From: Solidesulfovibrio sp.
GTDB taxonomy: Bacteria; Desulfobacterota; Desulfovibrionia; Desulfovibrionales; Desulfovibrionaceae
DNA length: 64,000 nucleotides
Reading direction: 5' to 3'
Assembly: GCF_038562415.1 (NCBI RefSeq)
Contig: NZ_JBCFBA010000017.1
Location: forward strand, 52,944 to 116,943
The position numbers and the translations under genes are program-made. Shown here one piece after another: positions 20,220 to 28,331 of the stretch. Under the pieces are notes generated by a model. That model searched no databases. It worked only from the letters and a program-made list of their open reading frames with translations, and was not told the origin of the DNA. Within the stretch, counting starts at the first letter, position 1, and every line of letters begins with the position of its first letter.

Positions 20220-20588
20220 TCATTTCCTCCCTTTAGTCGTGCTGGGTTTGGAGTTCGCAATAATGCGTATTTTCGGTTTGCTGCGTGGATCAGGTCGTCC
20301 AGCTTGATCAAAACCATATACGGCCGTCGCCACATCTAGCCGAACAACCTCGGCCATCCTCCTCGCGGCGGGGTTTTCGTGATTAATTGCAACTTTTTCT
20401 AACTTTTCCAGAAATGTTGAAATCCGCATTGGGACAATTGGCGCTTCCGGGACAAATTCCAAACCTTCATCGTAATACAATTGCAGGACCTGGGTCGGTA
20501 TAATCCTTCCCTGCTCCCATCTGGTACGGTCCGATTCAGTAATTCCTAGTGCTCTAGAGACAACGAGTTCGCTAAAGCTTAACAACAC
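20220..20588 (-). CDS. HTH protein (XRE-like)
   Basis: A 122-aa protein starting at GTG with AAGGGGG upstream. Residues about 9-35 (VVSRALGITESDRTRWEQG) look like a lambda-repressor-type helix-turn-helix. The rest is helical with a basic tail. It overlaps the small frame at 20579 by 10 bases. Probably an island regulator. Confidence 0.6.
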   Translation of the reverse strand: MLLSFSELVVSRALGITESDRTRWEQGRIIPTQVLQLYYDEGLEFVPEAPIVPMRISTFLEKLEKVAINHENPAARRMAEVVRLDVATAVYGFDQAGRPDPRSKPKIRIIANSKPSTTKGRK

Positions 20589-20815
20589 GGAATACCCCCT
20601 TGTTTATGGTGTCCGTTAGTCCACTTGGTATTTCCATGAATTTTAAATCTGCTTTTTTTCCAGCCAGAAACATACATGGCGGACACACTTATCATCCAAT
20701 CCTCCCGTTGGCCCTCAGGTTTCCAGGATCGAAAGGTCGGCCGGGACATCTCCGGACGACATCGCACTCGCTCGCTTAATCTTGCCTGCGTGCTGGGCCT
20801 GCCGGGATCAAACAC
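20579..20815 (-). CDS. Possible small HTH protein
   Basis: A 78-aa frame from a GTG at 20815. TQARLSERVRC followed by MSRPTFRSW vaguely resembles a repressor helix-turn-helix. It would be first after the palindromic operator region at 20841-20898 and overlaps the next gene by 10 bases. No good ribosome site; it may be non-coding or a broken gene. Confidence 0.35.
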   Translation of the reverse strand: MFDPGRPSTQARLSERVRCRPEMSRPTFRSWKPEGQREDWMISVSAMYVSGWKKSRFKIHGNTKWTNGHHKQGGIPCC

Positions 20816-20840
20816 GTCTTAATGACTCCAGCCCGTGCGC

Positions 20841-20898
20841 GTTGACAAGCACTAATTAATCTGCTGACACGTGTCAACCGGGCGAGGTTGTTTTGACA
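20841..20898. promoter_or_regulatory. TGACA/TGTCA operator cluster
   Basis: A perfect 12-base palindrome TGACACGTGTCA lies at 20865-20876. GTTGACA (20841) pairs with TGTCAAC (20872), and a further TTGACA occurs at 20893. The repeated half-site overlaps promoter-like TTGACA boxes, the layout expected of a repressor-controlled promoter. It sits between the HTH genes and the rightward gene at 21210. Confidence 0.5.
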
Positions 20899-21141
20899 AA
20901 AAAACTGCACCCCAAGGCGTCGCAGAGAACGCTTTAATACGTAATTACCCATTTTAAATGACTATTTTATCTAGAAAGCCAAAGCTGCACTCGCCAGCAG
21001 GCATGCAATTGATGTGACCGAGAGAGGGAAACCACCGTGGCGAGACCCGCCCGCCCAACGCTTCTGCCCATTTACGGGTCAAACGCAAATCGCCTACATT
21101 CGGTTGATAGGAGTGCAGGCAGCAAGACACGCTTAAAAATA

Positions 21142-21170
21142 TTGACACGCTACCATAAGGCGGTTAGTGT
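21142..21170 (+). promoter_or_regulatory. Promoter for the 167-aa gene
   Basis: TTGACA, a 17-base spacer and TAGTGT, about 40 bases upstream of a TTG start with a strong SD. The TTGACAC box repeats the half-site seen at 20841-20898. Confidence 0.5.
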
Positions 21171-21209
21171 CGCTCTAACGCATGAGCGACATGCAGGAGG
21201 AGGTCCAAC

Positions 21210-21713
21210 TTGGTTAAGAAATTCACTTTAACGGTCAATGACCATGAATATGAACTTATTAACAAATGGAAGGCTGACTTTAATCTTTCAAGCATCTTCA
21301 GGGATGCTGTATTGGAAAAAATTTCCGTTAAAGAACGTATCGAAAACGAAACGGCAACGGCTATCGATTTCTTTAAACTCATTGAGAGGCTACAAAAGGA
21401 AAAAAATGAAAACAATGAATATATTTTCACGATCGCAGTAAAGGATGCTACAAAATGGGTGTCAACGGCAAAATACCAAGATCTTATTTACTTAGAAACA
21501 TGGAAACCCCCATACGATGGAACCGAGATAAACACAAAGAAGCTTATTACAGATCCAACTCTAGGAAGTTACTTCAAACAAATAATCCAACGCAACAGCG
21601 AGATGGCAGCAAGTCTAAACTCAAAATATTTAAACAATTGCGCGAAGACGTGGTTTAACATTTGGTCGCAATCAGTTAGTCAGTGCTGGAAAGACATCAA
21701 GGCTAAACTATAA
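21210..21713 (+). CDS. Hypothetical protein with possible ribbon-helix-helix N-terminus
   Basis: A 167-aa protein starting at TTG; the excellent AGGAGGAGG seven bases upstream decides this start. The first 40 residues (KKFTLTVNDHEYELINKW then a helix) could be a ribbon-helix-helix DNA-binding fold. The rest is Lys/Asn-rich and unknown. It is one of the few plus-strand genes of the island. Confidence 0.65.
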   Translation: MVKKFTLTVNDHEYELINKWKADFNLSSIFRDAVLEKISVKERIENETATAIDFFKLIERLQKEKNENNEYIFTIAVKDATKWVSTAKYQDLIYLETWKPPYDGTEINTKKLITDPTLGSYFKQIIQRNSEMAASLNSKYLNNCAKTWFNIWSQSVSQCWKDIKAKL

Positions 21714-21866
21714 CTGTTTCCGGCCCGGTATGTTGGCAAGGCAAAAAATTACATATAACTCTTAGGATTAATTCTGCATTAGATGACGACTTTAATTTCA
21801 AATAAATGACTTCGACATTGGTATTGCTAATTACGCTAGCAATTTTTGTTTTATTTTTCTTGTTTT

Positions 21867-21895
21867 GGGATGACTGCCAGGACGACAGCCATCCC
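21867..21895. terminator. Hairpin between convergent genes
   Basis: GGGATGACTG/CAGCCATCCC with one mismatch lies between the stops of convergent genes (21713 and 21908). A T-rich run precedes it on the plus strand rather than follows, so it is not a textbook terminator in either direction. Confidence 0.35.
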
Positions 21896-21907
21896 CCAAA
21901 ATGATTC

Positions 21908-22276
21908 TTATTGGTCCATCAACTCTGCGAATTGCGCAAAATCACGGAGATCGTGGATTTCATACTCCTGCGACATCTCAACATGATAGAGCAACTTAAA
22001 TATAAATCTGTTGAGTTCTTGCTCGTTGCAAATAGAAAAGTCAAAACCGTTGATAATCGCGATCGGCTTCTTGCAGTTAACAAGTTCTGGGTGAAACAAA
22101 TATGCTATGAAATCTTTGCTTTCGCCGAAACATGAAATGTTTACATCGCTTTGACGTTTTTGCTTAGGCGTGATGCTGCGCACAGTGTGGCTAATGCTGC
22201 CATTCTCATCCTCGACAACATCAAGCGCAACGATAGCGTTGGCAGACTCAAACTCGAAAACATACGTAACGTTCAT
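21908..22276 (-). CDS. FEFES-family small protein, copy 2
   Basis: A 122-aa paralogue of the protein at 18509: TYVFEFESANAI at residues 4-15, then a GFDFSICNEQELNRF segment near residue 77. AAGGTGAAAA precedes the ATG. No known domain. Two divergent copies 3 kb apart in one island suggest diversification, such as immunity or anti-defence proteins, but this is a guess. Confidence 0.72.
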   Translation of the reverse strand: MNVTYVFEFESANAIVALDVVEDENGSISHTVRSITPKQKRQSDVNISCFGESKDFIAYLFHPELVNCKKPIAIINGFDFSICNEQELNRFIFKLLYHVEMSQEYEIHDLRDFAQFAELMDQ

Positions 22277-22454
22277 TTTTCACCTTCGTATGGTTGAAGT
22301 GTTCACTTTTTCTCCCGATGAAAAAAAGTGCTTTGTGCCCCCTGCATATCTATACGAAGGATTTTCAAATAAAACGGTCTTCCGCACCCTTCATCAGCCT
22401 TCAACAAGGTCGTGCATCGCTGCTGTCGTGACACTCGGCGGCGATAGATTGCAT

Positions 22455-22469
22455 GGGGGGGGGGGGGGG
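22455..22469. repeat. Run of 15 G
   Basis: An uninterrupted G homopolymer of 15 bases in a gene-free stretch. Such tracts slip during replication and are used for phase variation elsewhere. The stretch 22277-22907 around it has no gene I trust; a minus-strand frame (22394-22690) reads through the tract, and slippage would change it. Confidence 0.8.
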
Positions 22470-22636
22470 CAGGACTCGTGCCGAGCGACCGTGGAGCCGG
22501 CGTTGGGCCGGAAAGGACGCGACAGGGGGAGCATACGGCGATTCTGATTGAACGCAGCTAATTCATCGCATTTTCGTATGAAATATGTGCGGGGCAAAGA
22601 GAGGCGCAGCTTGGCGGCTTGATCGATAAGTCCCCT

Positions 22637-22787
22637 GAGCCTGTCCCGTGAACTTTTTTTTGAGAAAATTTTTTCCACCATCCATCCCATTGTCGAGAGG
22701 AAAAGTGGCTCAGAAGCCCGGATATCGACGTAGTATATTCAGAGTGTAGATATTTCACTTGCGCCTAGCCATTCGCGGGACAGGCTC
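22637..22787. mobile_element. MITE-like element, 151 bases
   Basis: Terminal inverted repeats of 16 bases (GAGCCTGTCCCGTGAA and the complement of GAGCCTGTCCCGCGAA; 15 of 16 match) bound a 151-base AT-rich segment with no gene. The direct repeat CCCT flanks both ends (22633-22636 and 22788-22791), consistent with a 4-base target duplication. The parent transposase family is not identified. Confidence 0.5.
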
Positions 22788-22907
22788 CCCTATCCCCCTA
22801 ATTGGCGGACCGACAAGGCCACGGAACTAGATAAAAGGGACAACTGCTCAGTTGGATTTGCATGCCAGGAACCGGCAGTTCCTTTTACCCATTTTCGAGG
22901 AGGAATC

Positions 22908-23189
22908 ATGAACAAGAGCGAGCTTATCAATATCTTTTCGGAGAAATTAGAAATCGGGGAGGCCGCAGCGTCTGAATTCGTGAACCTCTTTTTCGGTTCC
23001 ATCCAACAGGCATTGGCGGACGGTGGCCGTGTCGAGATTCGTGGTTTTGGCTCCTTTGAACTCAGGCAATACGAGGGATACACAGGCCGGAATCCAAAGA
23101 CCGGCATTGTTGTCGACGTGCAGCCGAAGAAACTCCCCTTCTTCAACGCTGGAAAATGGCACAAGGATTTTCTAAACAGGGACAAATAG
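22908..23189 (+). CDS. HU/IHF-family DNA-binding protein
   Basis: A 93-aa histone-like protein: N-terminal dimer helices (MNKSELINIFSEKL), then the beta-arm region with RGFGSFELRQY and GRNPKTG (residues about 45-66), the DNA-intercalating Pro region, and a PFFNAGK end. The length equals HU/IHF subunits. GAGGAGG precedes the ATG. Being inside the island, it may help the element's integrase or replication, though a general nucleoid role is equally possible. Confidence 0.93.
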   Translation: MNKSELINIFSEKLEIGEAAASEFVNLFFGSIQQALADGGRVEIRGFGSFELRQYEGYTGRNPKTGIVVDVQPKKLPFFNAGKWHKDFLNRDK

Positions 23190-23349
23190 GCTCCACTACC
23201 ATTGCATGGTGCATGATGGGATTACTGCAAAATGCTCAGAGCAGTACCCGAAATTAGATGATTTCCAGTTATCGATCGAGAAGAGGAATGACTTCCTGCC
23301 GTTATATATAGCAAATTATCCCATTTCTAAATTGTCATCGGAGAGACAT

Positions 23350-23946
23350 ATGAACCCAGAAGTCGCCTTGGTCAATTATCTCGATTCGGTTCGAGAAGAT
23401 TTAAACACCGGTATCACTTTAAAAAAATTCAATGATCGCGCTCGAAATATTCGTGTCGAGGGTGATTGTGTGTTTTTTGAACTGGAAAGACATAGCGCAG
23501 CACTCGGAGCCTCCTATACTCCAGGACTAAGCATGGCAGCGTATGCCACTCGAAAAGAAAAATACCAGTTCTGTGTCAATAGAAACTCTATTGAACTCGT
23601 TAGTTCGGATGATTTAGGCATAAGTCTTGATAGCATTGATTTTGAAAGATTGGCAGAAGAATTTTTATTTGATACTTCCTTTTCATTTTTAAGGACTGAA
23701 GAAGGGTACTTAGTTGAAGAGAGCTGTAGCTGCTTAAAAATGACTATAGAAGGTGAAGGCGAGCTTGAAAAAGTATTGAGCGAATTTTTGCAGGGTTTCG
23801 ATTACTCTACTATTTTTGATGGCATTGATGACGATGAAATTGACTCGAAAACAAAGAACGCCATCGAAAAACGACTATATAAAGCCTGCCGCGAATTAGC
23901 CCATGAGAGACTTCTTGAGGCCTGGAAAGATCGCGAAGAAGAATAA
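23350..23946 (+). CDS. Hypothetical acidic protein
   Basis: A 198-aa, strongly acidic protein with no recognised domain. The ATG at 23350 is chosen because GGAGAG lies just upstream; the frame stays open to 23206 without a better start. The C-terminus is rich in Asp/Glu and helix (DGIDDDEIDSKTKNAIEKR). It follows the HU gene in the same direction by 160 bases. Confidence 0.65.
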   Translation: MNPEVALVNYLDSVREDLNTGITLKKFNDRARNIRVEGDCVFFELERHSAALGASYTPGLSMAAYATRKEKYQFCVNRNSIELVSSDDLGISLDSIDFERLAEEFLFDTSFSFLRTEEGYLVEESCSCLKMTIEGEGELEKVLSEFLQGFDYSTIFDGIDDDEIDSKTKNAIEKRLYKACRELAHERLLEAWKDREEE

Positions 23947-24121
23947 ACACGGGTAACCCTTCGACTAATCCAGACTACTCCTTCGTGCGGCTTTCGCGCT
24001 ATAGTTCCACGATACCTGTCGGGCACATGGTGCTAACGAATTCAGGGGGCCGCCAGCCGCAAACCCAGAATAGTGGCCACCCGAGGGTGGTGGTAAAATG
24101 GGTGGTACCACCAAAATCCAA

Positions 24122-24160
24122 AGAAAAAAGGCCAGCTAACTTTTCTGTTAACTAGCCTTG
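24122..24160 (-). terminator. Terminator of the tRNA-Pro gene
   Basis: On the minus strand, AAGGCTAGTTAAC pairs with GTTAGCTGGCCTT (few mismatches) and is followed by T-rich sequence. It lies 16 bases past the tRNA 3' end. Confidence 0.85.
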
Positions 24161-24175
24161 ATTCTTGGGAAATTT

Positions 24176-24252
24176 TGGTCGGGATGAGAGGATTTGAACC
24201 TCCGACCCCCTGAACCCCATTCAGGTGCGCTCCCAGACTGCGCTACATCCCG
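24176..24252 (-). tRNA. tRNA-Pro (anticodon GGG)
   Basis: A 77-base tRNA with acceptor stem CGGGATG/CATCCCG, anticodon stem CCTGA/TCAGG around a loop whose anticodon is GGG, T-arm GGTTCAAATCC and encoded CCA. Its 3' end faces the AT-rich island, so it is the likely integration target. I see no second copy of its 3' end in the window. Confidence 0.95.
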
Positions 24253-24722
24253 ACACGAAGGAATCGGAACCTAGAAGCCATCCGCGGTTTTGTCAATCTT
24301 TAATTGCCCGGTGACCCACAAAAAATACGATCCCCAGGTCGAACTGGAACGCCGTTGCGGCCACGACCCCTCCCTGATAGCATACTCCGAACCAAATAAC
24401 GGCCCAGTATGGCAAACAAACCCGTCCTCGGCACATGCGCTACCAGCCCTGTCGGCGTCAGGCGCACACCCGGCCTCCAACTGGCCCAGACCCACAGTCG
24501 AGACCAAACCGCCCTCCTCCTCGGCTCCGGCAGTGCCTCCTTCGAAAGCATGCGCGCCCTTGCCGACCGGTGGCCCTTCACCGTCCCCCGCCGGGGCGGT
24601 GAGCCCCTGGTTCTTGGGCGGGGCGTGACCGCCGACGCGCCCCGCCCACTGGCGCCTCTCTCCCCGGCCAGGCGGTTCACGGGGCATCTGCCGACCGCCT
24701 TCTGCCGGTTCCCGGGGCGTCC
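24253..24722. other. GC-rich gap upstream of the GNAT gene
   Basis: 470 bases of core-type GC-rich DNA. A frame at 24409-24726 would overlap the GNAT start by ATGA, but its composition is that of random GC-rich sequence and I do not call it. No promoter or structure is clear. Confidence 0.5.
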
Positions 24723-25244
24723 ATGACCGTCCCGGAAACGACCATCCGGCCGGCCGGACCGGACGACGCTTCGGCCATGGCCCGCGTTTTCGCCGCCGCC
24801 ATCGAGGGGAAGGCCCGCGACAGCTACGGCCCCCGCGAACGAGCGGCCTGGGCGGGACGGGGCACGCCCCAACGCTTCCGGGCCATGCTCGCGGACGAGC
24901 GCAATCACCTCATCGTCGCTGTCCAGGAGACGCGTCTCATGGGCTTGGCCGGGCTTACGGGCTGTGAATTGAGCCTGCTGTACACGAGTCCCGACGCCGG
25001 CCCGGGCACCGGCACGAAGCTGCTCGCGGCCGTGGAGGAATTGGCCAGGGCGCAAGGGATCGGCGGACTGGGCCTGACCTCGTCGCGAAACGCCGTGCCC
25101 TTTTACCTGCGCCGGGGGTATGCCGTGGTCCGTCTGGCCGTGCGGCCCCTGCCGGGGGGCGTGGCCTTGCCGGTATGCCTTATGGTCAAGCCGCTCGTTT
25201 CCGAGCGGCCGACGGCTGGTACACGCCACGCCCCGAACACATGA
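24723..25244 (+). CDS. GNAT-family N-acetyltransferase
   Basis: A 173-aa acetyltransferase. TTIRPAGPDDASAMARVF opens the fold; the acetyl-CoA loop region is SPDAGPGTGTKLL (near 99-111), followed by GLGLTSSRNAVPFYLRRGY, the typical C-terminal GNAT pattern. The substrate is unknown. No strong ribosome site. Confidence 0.85.
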   Translation: MTVPETTIRPAGPDDASAMARVFAAAIEGKARDSYGPRERAAWAGRGTPQRFRAMLADERNHLIVAVQETRLMGLAGLTGCELSLLYTSPDAGPGTGTKLLAAVEELARAQGIGGLGLTSSRNAVPFYLRRGYAVVRLAVRPLPGGVALPVCLMVKPLVSERPTAGTRHAPNT

Positions 25245-25346
25245 GTGCCCGCCTTTCGTGACGGCGTTGGCCCCACGGAAACGGCGGCCGTCGCTTGTCG
25301 CCCCGGAACCGGGAAACGGCACAGGGGGAAAAGAACCTTCCCCCGG

Positions 25347-26447
25347 TCAGGTCAGCGGCCGGAAATCCGGCGTGCGCTCCACGGGCACCATGCCAGCCGC
25401 CTCGATGGCCTGGCGCAATTCGGGCAGGGTCAGGCCCTTGGGGCTGTCCGCACCGGCGGCGTGGCCGATACGTTCCTCCACGATGGTGCCGTCGAAATCG
25501 TCGGCCCCGGCCCACAGCGCCATCTGCGCCGCCTTGATGCCGAGCATGGCCCAGTAGGCCTTGAGGTGCGGGATGTTATCCAGGAAAAGCCGCGAAACGG
25601 CCATGAGCCGCAGCACCGTCACACCGTCCGGGCCCTTGGCGCCCAGCGCGTTGTTGGCCGGCTGGTAGGCCAGGGGGATGAAGCAGGTGAACCCGCCGGT
25701 GAGGTCCTGGAGGTCGCGCAGGGCCGAGAGGTGGGCGATGCGGTCGGCCCAGTTCTCGATGTGGCCGAAAAGCATGGTGGCGTTGGTGGGCAGGCCCATG
25801 CCGTGGGCCGTGGCGTGGATCTGCAGCCAGCGCTCGCCGGAGATCTTTTCCGGGCACAGCTTCTCGCGAAGGGCCGGGGCGAAGACCTCGGCCCCGCCGC
25901 CGGGCAGCATCATGAGCCCCGCGTCCGCAAGGGCGCCGAGGATGTCGTATTCCGACACCCCGCGCGTATCGGCCAGATGGGCCACCTCCACGGCGGTGAA
26001 GGCCTTGATGCCGGCGTCGGGCCTGGCTTGGCCGATGGCCCGCAGCATGTCCAGGTAATACTCCAGGGGCAGTTCGGGGTTGAGTCCCCCCACCACGTGG
26101 ATTTCCCGGATGGGGGCGTCACCCCGGGCGTCGAGCGCGGCCACGATGTCGGCAACCGACAGCGTGCGCGCCCCGGCCGCGCCCTTGGCCTTGAAAAAGG
26201 CGCAGAACCGGCAGGCGTTGACGCAGACGTTGGTGAAGTTGATGTGCACGTTGTGCACGTAATAGGCATTGCGGCCGTGGCGGGCGAGCCTGGCCGTCAT
26301 GGCCGCGCCGCACAACTCGTGCAGGGGCGCGGCCACGGCCAGGATCAGGGCCTCGTCGGGGGTCAGGCGTTGCCCGGCCCGGGCCTTGGCCAGGATGGCG
26401 GCCGTTTCGGCGTCCGGCGTGACATAGTCGGGTATAATTGCATTCAT
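25347..26447 (-). CDS. mqnE: Aminofutalosine synthase MqnE
   Basis: A 366-aa radical SAM enzyme. MqnE joins 3-enolpyruvyl-oxybenzoate to SAM-derived adenosine to make aminofutalosine in the futalosine route to menaquinone. The [4Fe-4S] motif is C75-x3-C79-x2-C82 (CVNACRFC). HVVGGLNPELPLEYY and the MLPGGGAEVF loop are typical of the MqnE/CofH family. The ATG at 26447 (MNAIIPDY) is preferred over the longer frame. MqnC is the closest alternative; the GGLNP-x-LP pattern favours MqnE. Confidence 0.85.
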   Translation of the reverse strand: MNAIIPDYVTPDAETAAILAKARAGQRLTPDEALILAVAAPLHELCGAAMTARLARHGRNAYYVHNVHINFTNVCVNACRFCAFFKAKGAAGARTLSVADIVAALDARGDAPIREIHVVGGLNPELPLEYYLDMLRAIGQARPDAGIKAFTAVEVAHLADTRGVSEYDILGALADAGLMMLPGGGAEVFAPALREKLCPEKISGERWLQIHATAHGMGLPTNATMLFGHIENWADRIAHLSALRDLQDLTGGFTCFIPLAYQPANNALGAKGPDGVTVLRLMAVSRLFLDNIPHLKAYWAMLGIKAAQMALWAGADDFDGTIVEERIGHAAGADSPKGLTLPELRQAIEAAGMVPVERTPDFRPLT

Positions 26448-26536
26448 GGCGGTGGCGCGGTAAAAGGTATGGGTTGGCGTCACCTCTACCCCTTTTCCCC
26501 GCCGTCCGCCAGGGCGGCGAGGCCACGGAGGCCGGC

Positions 26537-27100
26537 ATGGCCCGATTGTCACATTGCCTCGCCCTGGTCCTGGCTCTGGCCCTGGCCGTGCCGGGTGCCG
26601 GTCCGGCCCGGGCCGCCGCCGGCGCCCCGGGCGACGACACCACCCAGGCCCTGAGCAAATTCTTCCAGGGCACCACCCGCTCCCTGCCGGCGGCGGCCAT
26701 CGATTTCTCCGTCGTGGCCGGCTACGCCGTGCTGCAGACCGGCAACCCCGACAGTTCGGGCCGCTACGCCATGACGGCCATCAACGTGGCCCGGCTGGCC
26801 CCGGACATCTACCGCCTGGACGTCAGCCTGGAAAAGCCCCTGGCCCGCGACGTGCAGACCTTCGAGCAGCCGTATTTCTACACCGACAAGCGCACCTACT
26901 ATTTCTGGTACCAAAACGGCGAGCGCATCGTCTTCAAGGTGGGCGACAAAAAGACCGTGGTGCCCCTGGGGCGCAAGGACGTGCTGCGCGTGGACATCAA
27001 ATCGCCCGACACCTACGTCATCGACCGGGAGACCATGCTCAAAAACATCTCCTTCGACGACGGGCCGGCCACCATCCACCTCCAGCTCAAATTCCGTTAG
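26537..27100 (+). CDS. Secreted protein of unknown function
   Basis: A 187-aa protein with a clear signal peptide (LSHCLALVLALALAVPGAGP, cleavage after ARA). The mature part has regular beta-strand patterns (YRLDVSLEKPLA, YFYTDKRTYYFWYQNG), suggesting a periplasmic beta-sandwich. The ATG at 26537 follows GGAGG. No family recognised. It is divergent from mqnE. Confidence 0.7.
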   Translation: MARLSHCLALVLALALAVPGAGPARAAAGAPGDDTTQALSKFFQGTTRSLPAAAIDFSVVAGYAVLQTGNPDSSGRYAMTAINVARLAPDIYRLDVSLEKPLARDVQTFEQPYFYTDKRTYYFWYQNGERIVFKVGDKKTVVPLGRKDVLRVDIKSPDTYVIDRETMLKNISFDDGPATIHLQLKFR

Positions 27101-27181
27101 CGGCCATCCGCCGGCCCGGGATTGCGCCGACGCGCCGGAGGGCGTAGAGGTTTTGCCGCCACGCCCGTCGGAGGAGACCCC

Positions 27182-27376
27182 ATGAAGTTCGTCCTGGCCC
27201 TTGCCTGCGCCCTGTGCCTGACGCTTGCCACCGCGCTGTTCGCCTTTTGCCGCGTCACCCCGGGCGAGTCCTATGCCGCCTACGCCGACGCCGCCAACGG
27301 CGCCACCTCGTGCGACTTCGCCTCGTGCGGCTGCCTAGGGCTCAAGTGCTCCTGCTTCGAGTGCGGCGGCAAATAG
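27182..27376 (+). CDS. Cys-rich secreted or anchored peptide
   Basis: A 64-aa peptide: a hydrophobic N-terminal segment (residues 3-22) then a tail with six Cys in the last 21 residues (C44, C49, C51, C56, C58, C61). GGAGGAGA precedes the ATG. It ends 24 bases before the Lgt-like gene and is probably co-transcribed. The Cys tail may bind metal, form disulfides or be modified. No family recognised. Confidence 0.7.
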   Translation: MKFVLALACALCLTLATALFAFCRVTPGESYAAYADAANGATSCDFASCGCLGLKCSCFECGGK

Positions 27377-27400
27377 CCGGCCGGCTCCCCTTGCCGTGGC

Positions 27401-28222
27401 ATGGGCGGTTTTCTCGCCTTCCTCCTGGCCCGGGCCACCGGGCTTGACGTCTTTGTCTTCGTCCAGGCCGGCTACCTCCTTCTGGGCCTGGCCGGGCTGA
27501 CCATCGTTTTGGCCGGCGCCCGCCGGGAACTGGCGGGAAACCCTGACCGCGCCCGTTATATGCTGCTGTTCCTGGCCGCCCTGCCCCTGGGCCTGGCCGG
27601 GGCGCGCCTGATCCCCATCGCCCAGGACGCCTGGCTGGCCGGCCGGCTGACCTGGGGCCTGGTCGCCACCGGCGGGCTGGTCTTTTACGGCGGCGCCCTG
27701 ACCTTTCTGGGGGCGCTCGCCCTCGGCTGCCGCCTGGCCCGCCTGTCCCCCTGGCCGCTGCTCGACGCCGTGTGCCGCCATGCCCCCCTCGGGCACGCCT
27801 TTGGCCGGCTGGGCTGCTTTTTCGGCGGCTGCTGTTTCGGCGCGGTCACGGCCGGCCCGACGGGTGTGCGCTTCCCGGCCGGTTCCCCGGCCTTTTTGCA
27901 GCACAAGGCCGAGGGCCTGCTGCCGCCCGGGGCCGTGGCCTCCCTGCCGGTCCACCCGTCCCAGCTCTACGAGGCCGTGGCCGACCTGGCCCTGTTCGGC
28001 TGCCTCATGGCCTTGTCGCGGCGCCCGGGAGGATTGCCGCCCGGGCGCGCGACCACGCTCTATCTCCTGGGCTACGCCGTGTTGCGCTTCCTGTTGGAAT
28101 TTTGCCGTGGCGACAGCATCCGTGGCCTGTATGGCGGCTTTTCCACATCCCAATACATCGCGGCGGCCGTTGCGGCCGGGGCGCTCCTCGTCCTGTTGCG
28201 CCGCAAGCACCCGGCGCAGTAG
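27401..28222 (+). CDS. Lgt-like membrane acyltransferase
   Basis: A 273-aa multi-pass membrane protein of the prolipoprotein diacylglyceryl transferase family. HAFGRLGCFFGG (132-143) corresponds to the Lgt H-x-x-GR-x-GN signature but with Cys in place of Asn and two further Cys (GGCCFG). VHPSQLYEA (184-192) and FLLEFCRGD are typical. It may be a divergent paralogue rather than the housekeeping Lgt; its pairing with the Cys-rich peptide is suggestive. Confidence 0.85.
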   Translation: MGGFLAFLLARATGLDVFVFVQAGYLLLGLAGLTIVLAGARRELAGNPDRARYMLLFLAALPLGLAGARLIPIAQDAWLAGRLTWGLVATGGLVFYGGALTFLGALALGCRLARLSPWPLLDAVCRHAPLGHAFGRLGCFFGGCCFGAVTAGPTGVRFPAGSPAFLQHKAEGLLPPGAVASLPVHPSQLYEAVADLALFGCLMALSRRPGGLPPGRATTLYLLGYAVLRFLLEFCRGDSIRGLYGGFSTSQYIAAAVAAGALLVLLRRKHPAQ

Positions 28223-28331
28223 GCGTGCACCGTGCCGCCACCATCGGAAATAGCGGCAGCCCGTTCCAAAAACTGTGAAGCCGGGTCGTCGCCTCTATGC
28301 AAGTCCTCGCGAATGTTGTAGAGCGTCCGGC

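Noticed and set aside
22394..22690. 98-codon minus-strand frame running through the G15 tract
   Set aside because: No recognisable domain, crosses the putative MITE end, and depends on the homopolymer length.
24176..24252. Second copy of the tRNA-Pro 3' end as attachment site within the window
   Set aside because: I looked for GGTTCAAATCC and its complement near the integrase and island gaps and saw none; the far end must be outside the window if it exists.
24409..24726. Frame overlapping the GNAT start by ATGA
   Set aside because: The overlap is attractive, but the translation has no pattern or family and looks like random GC-rich sequence.
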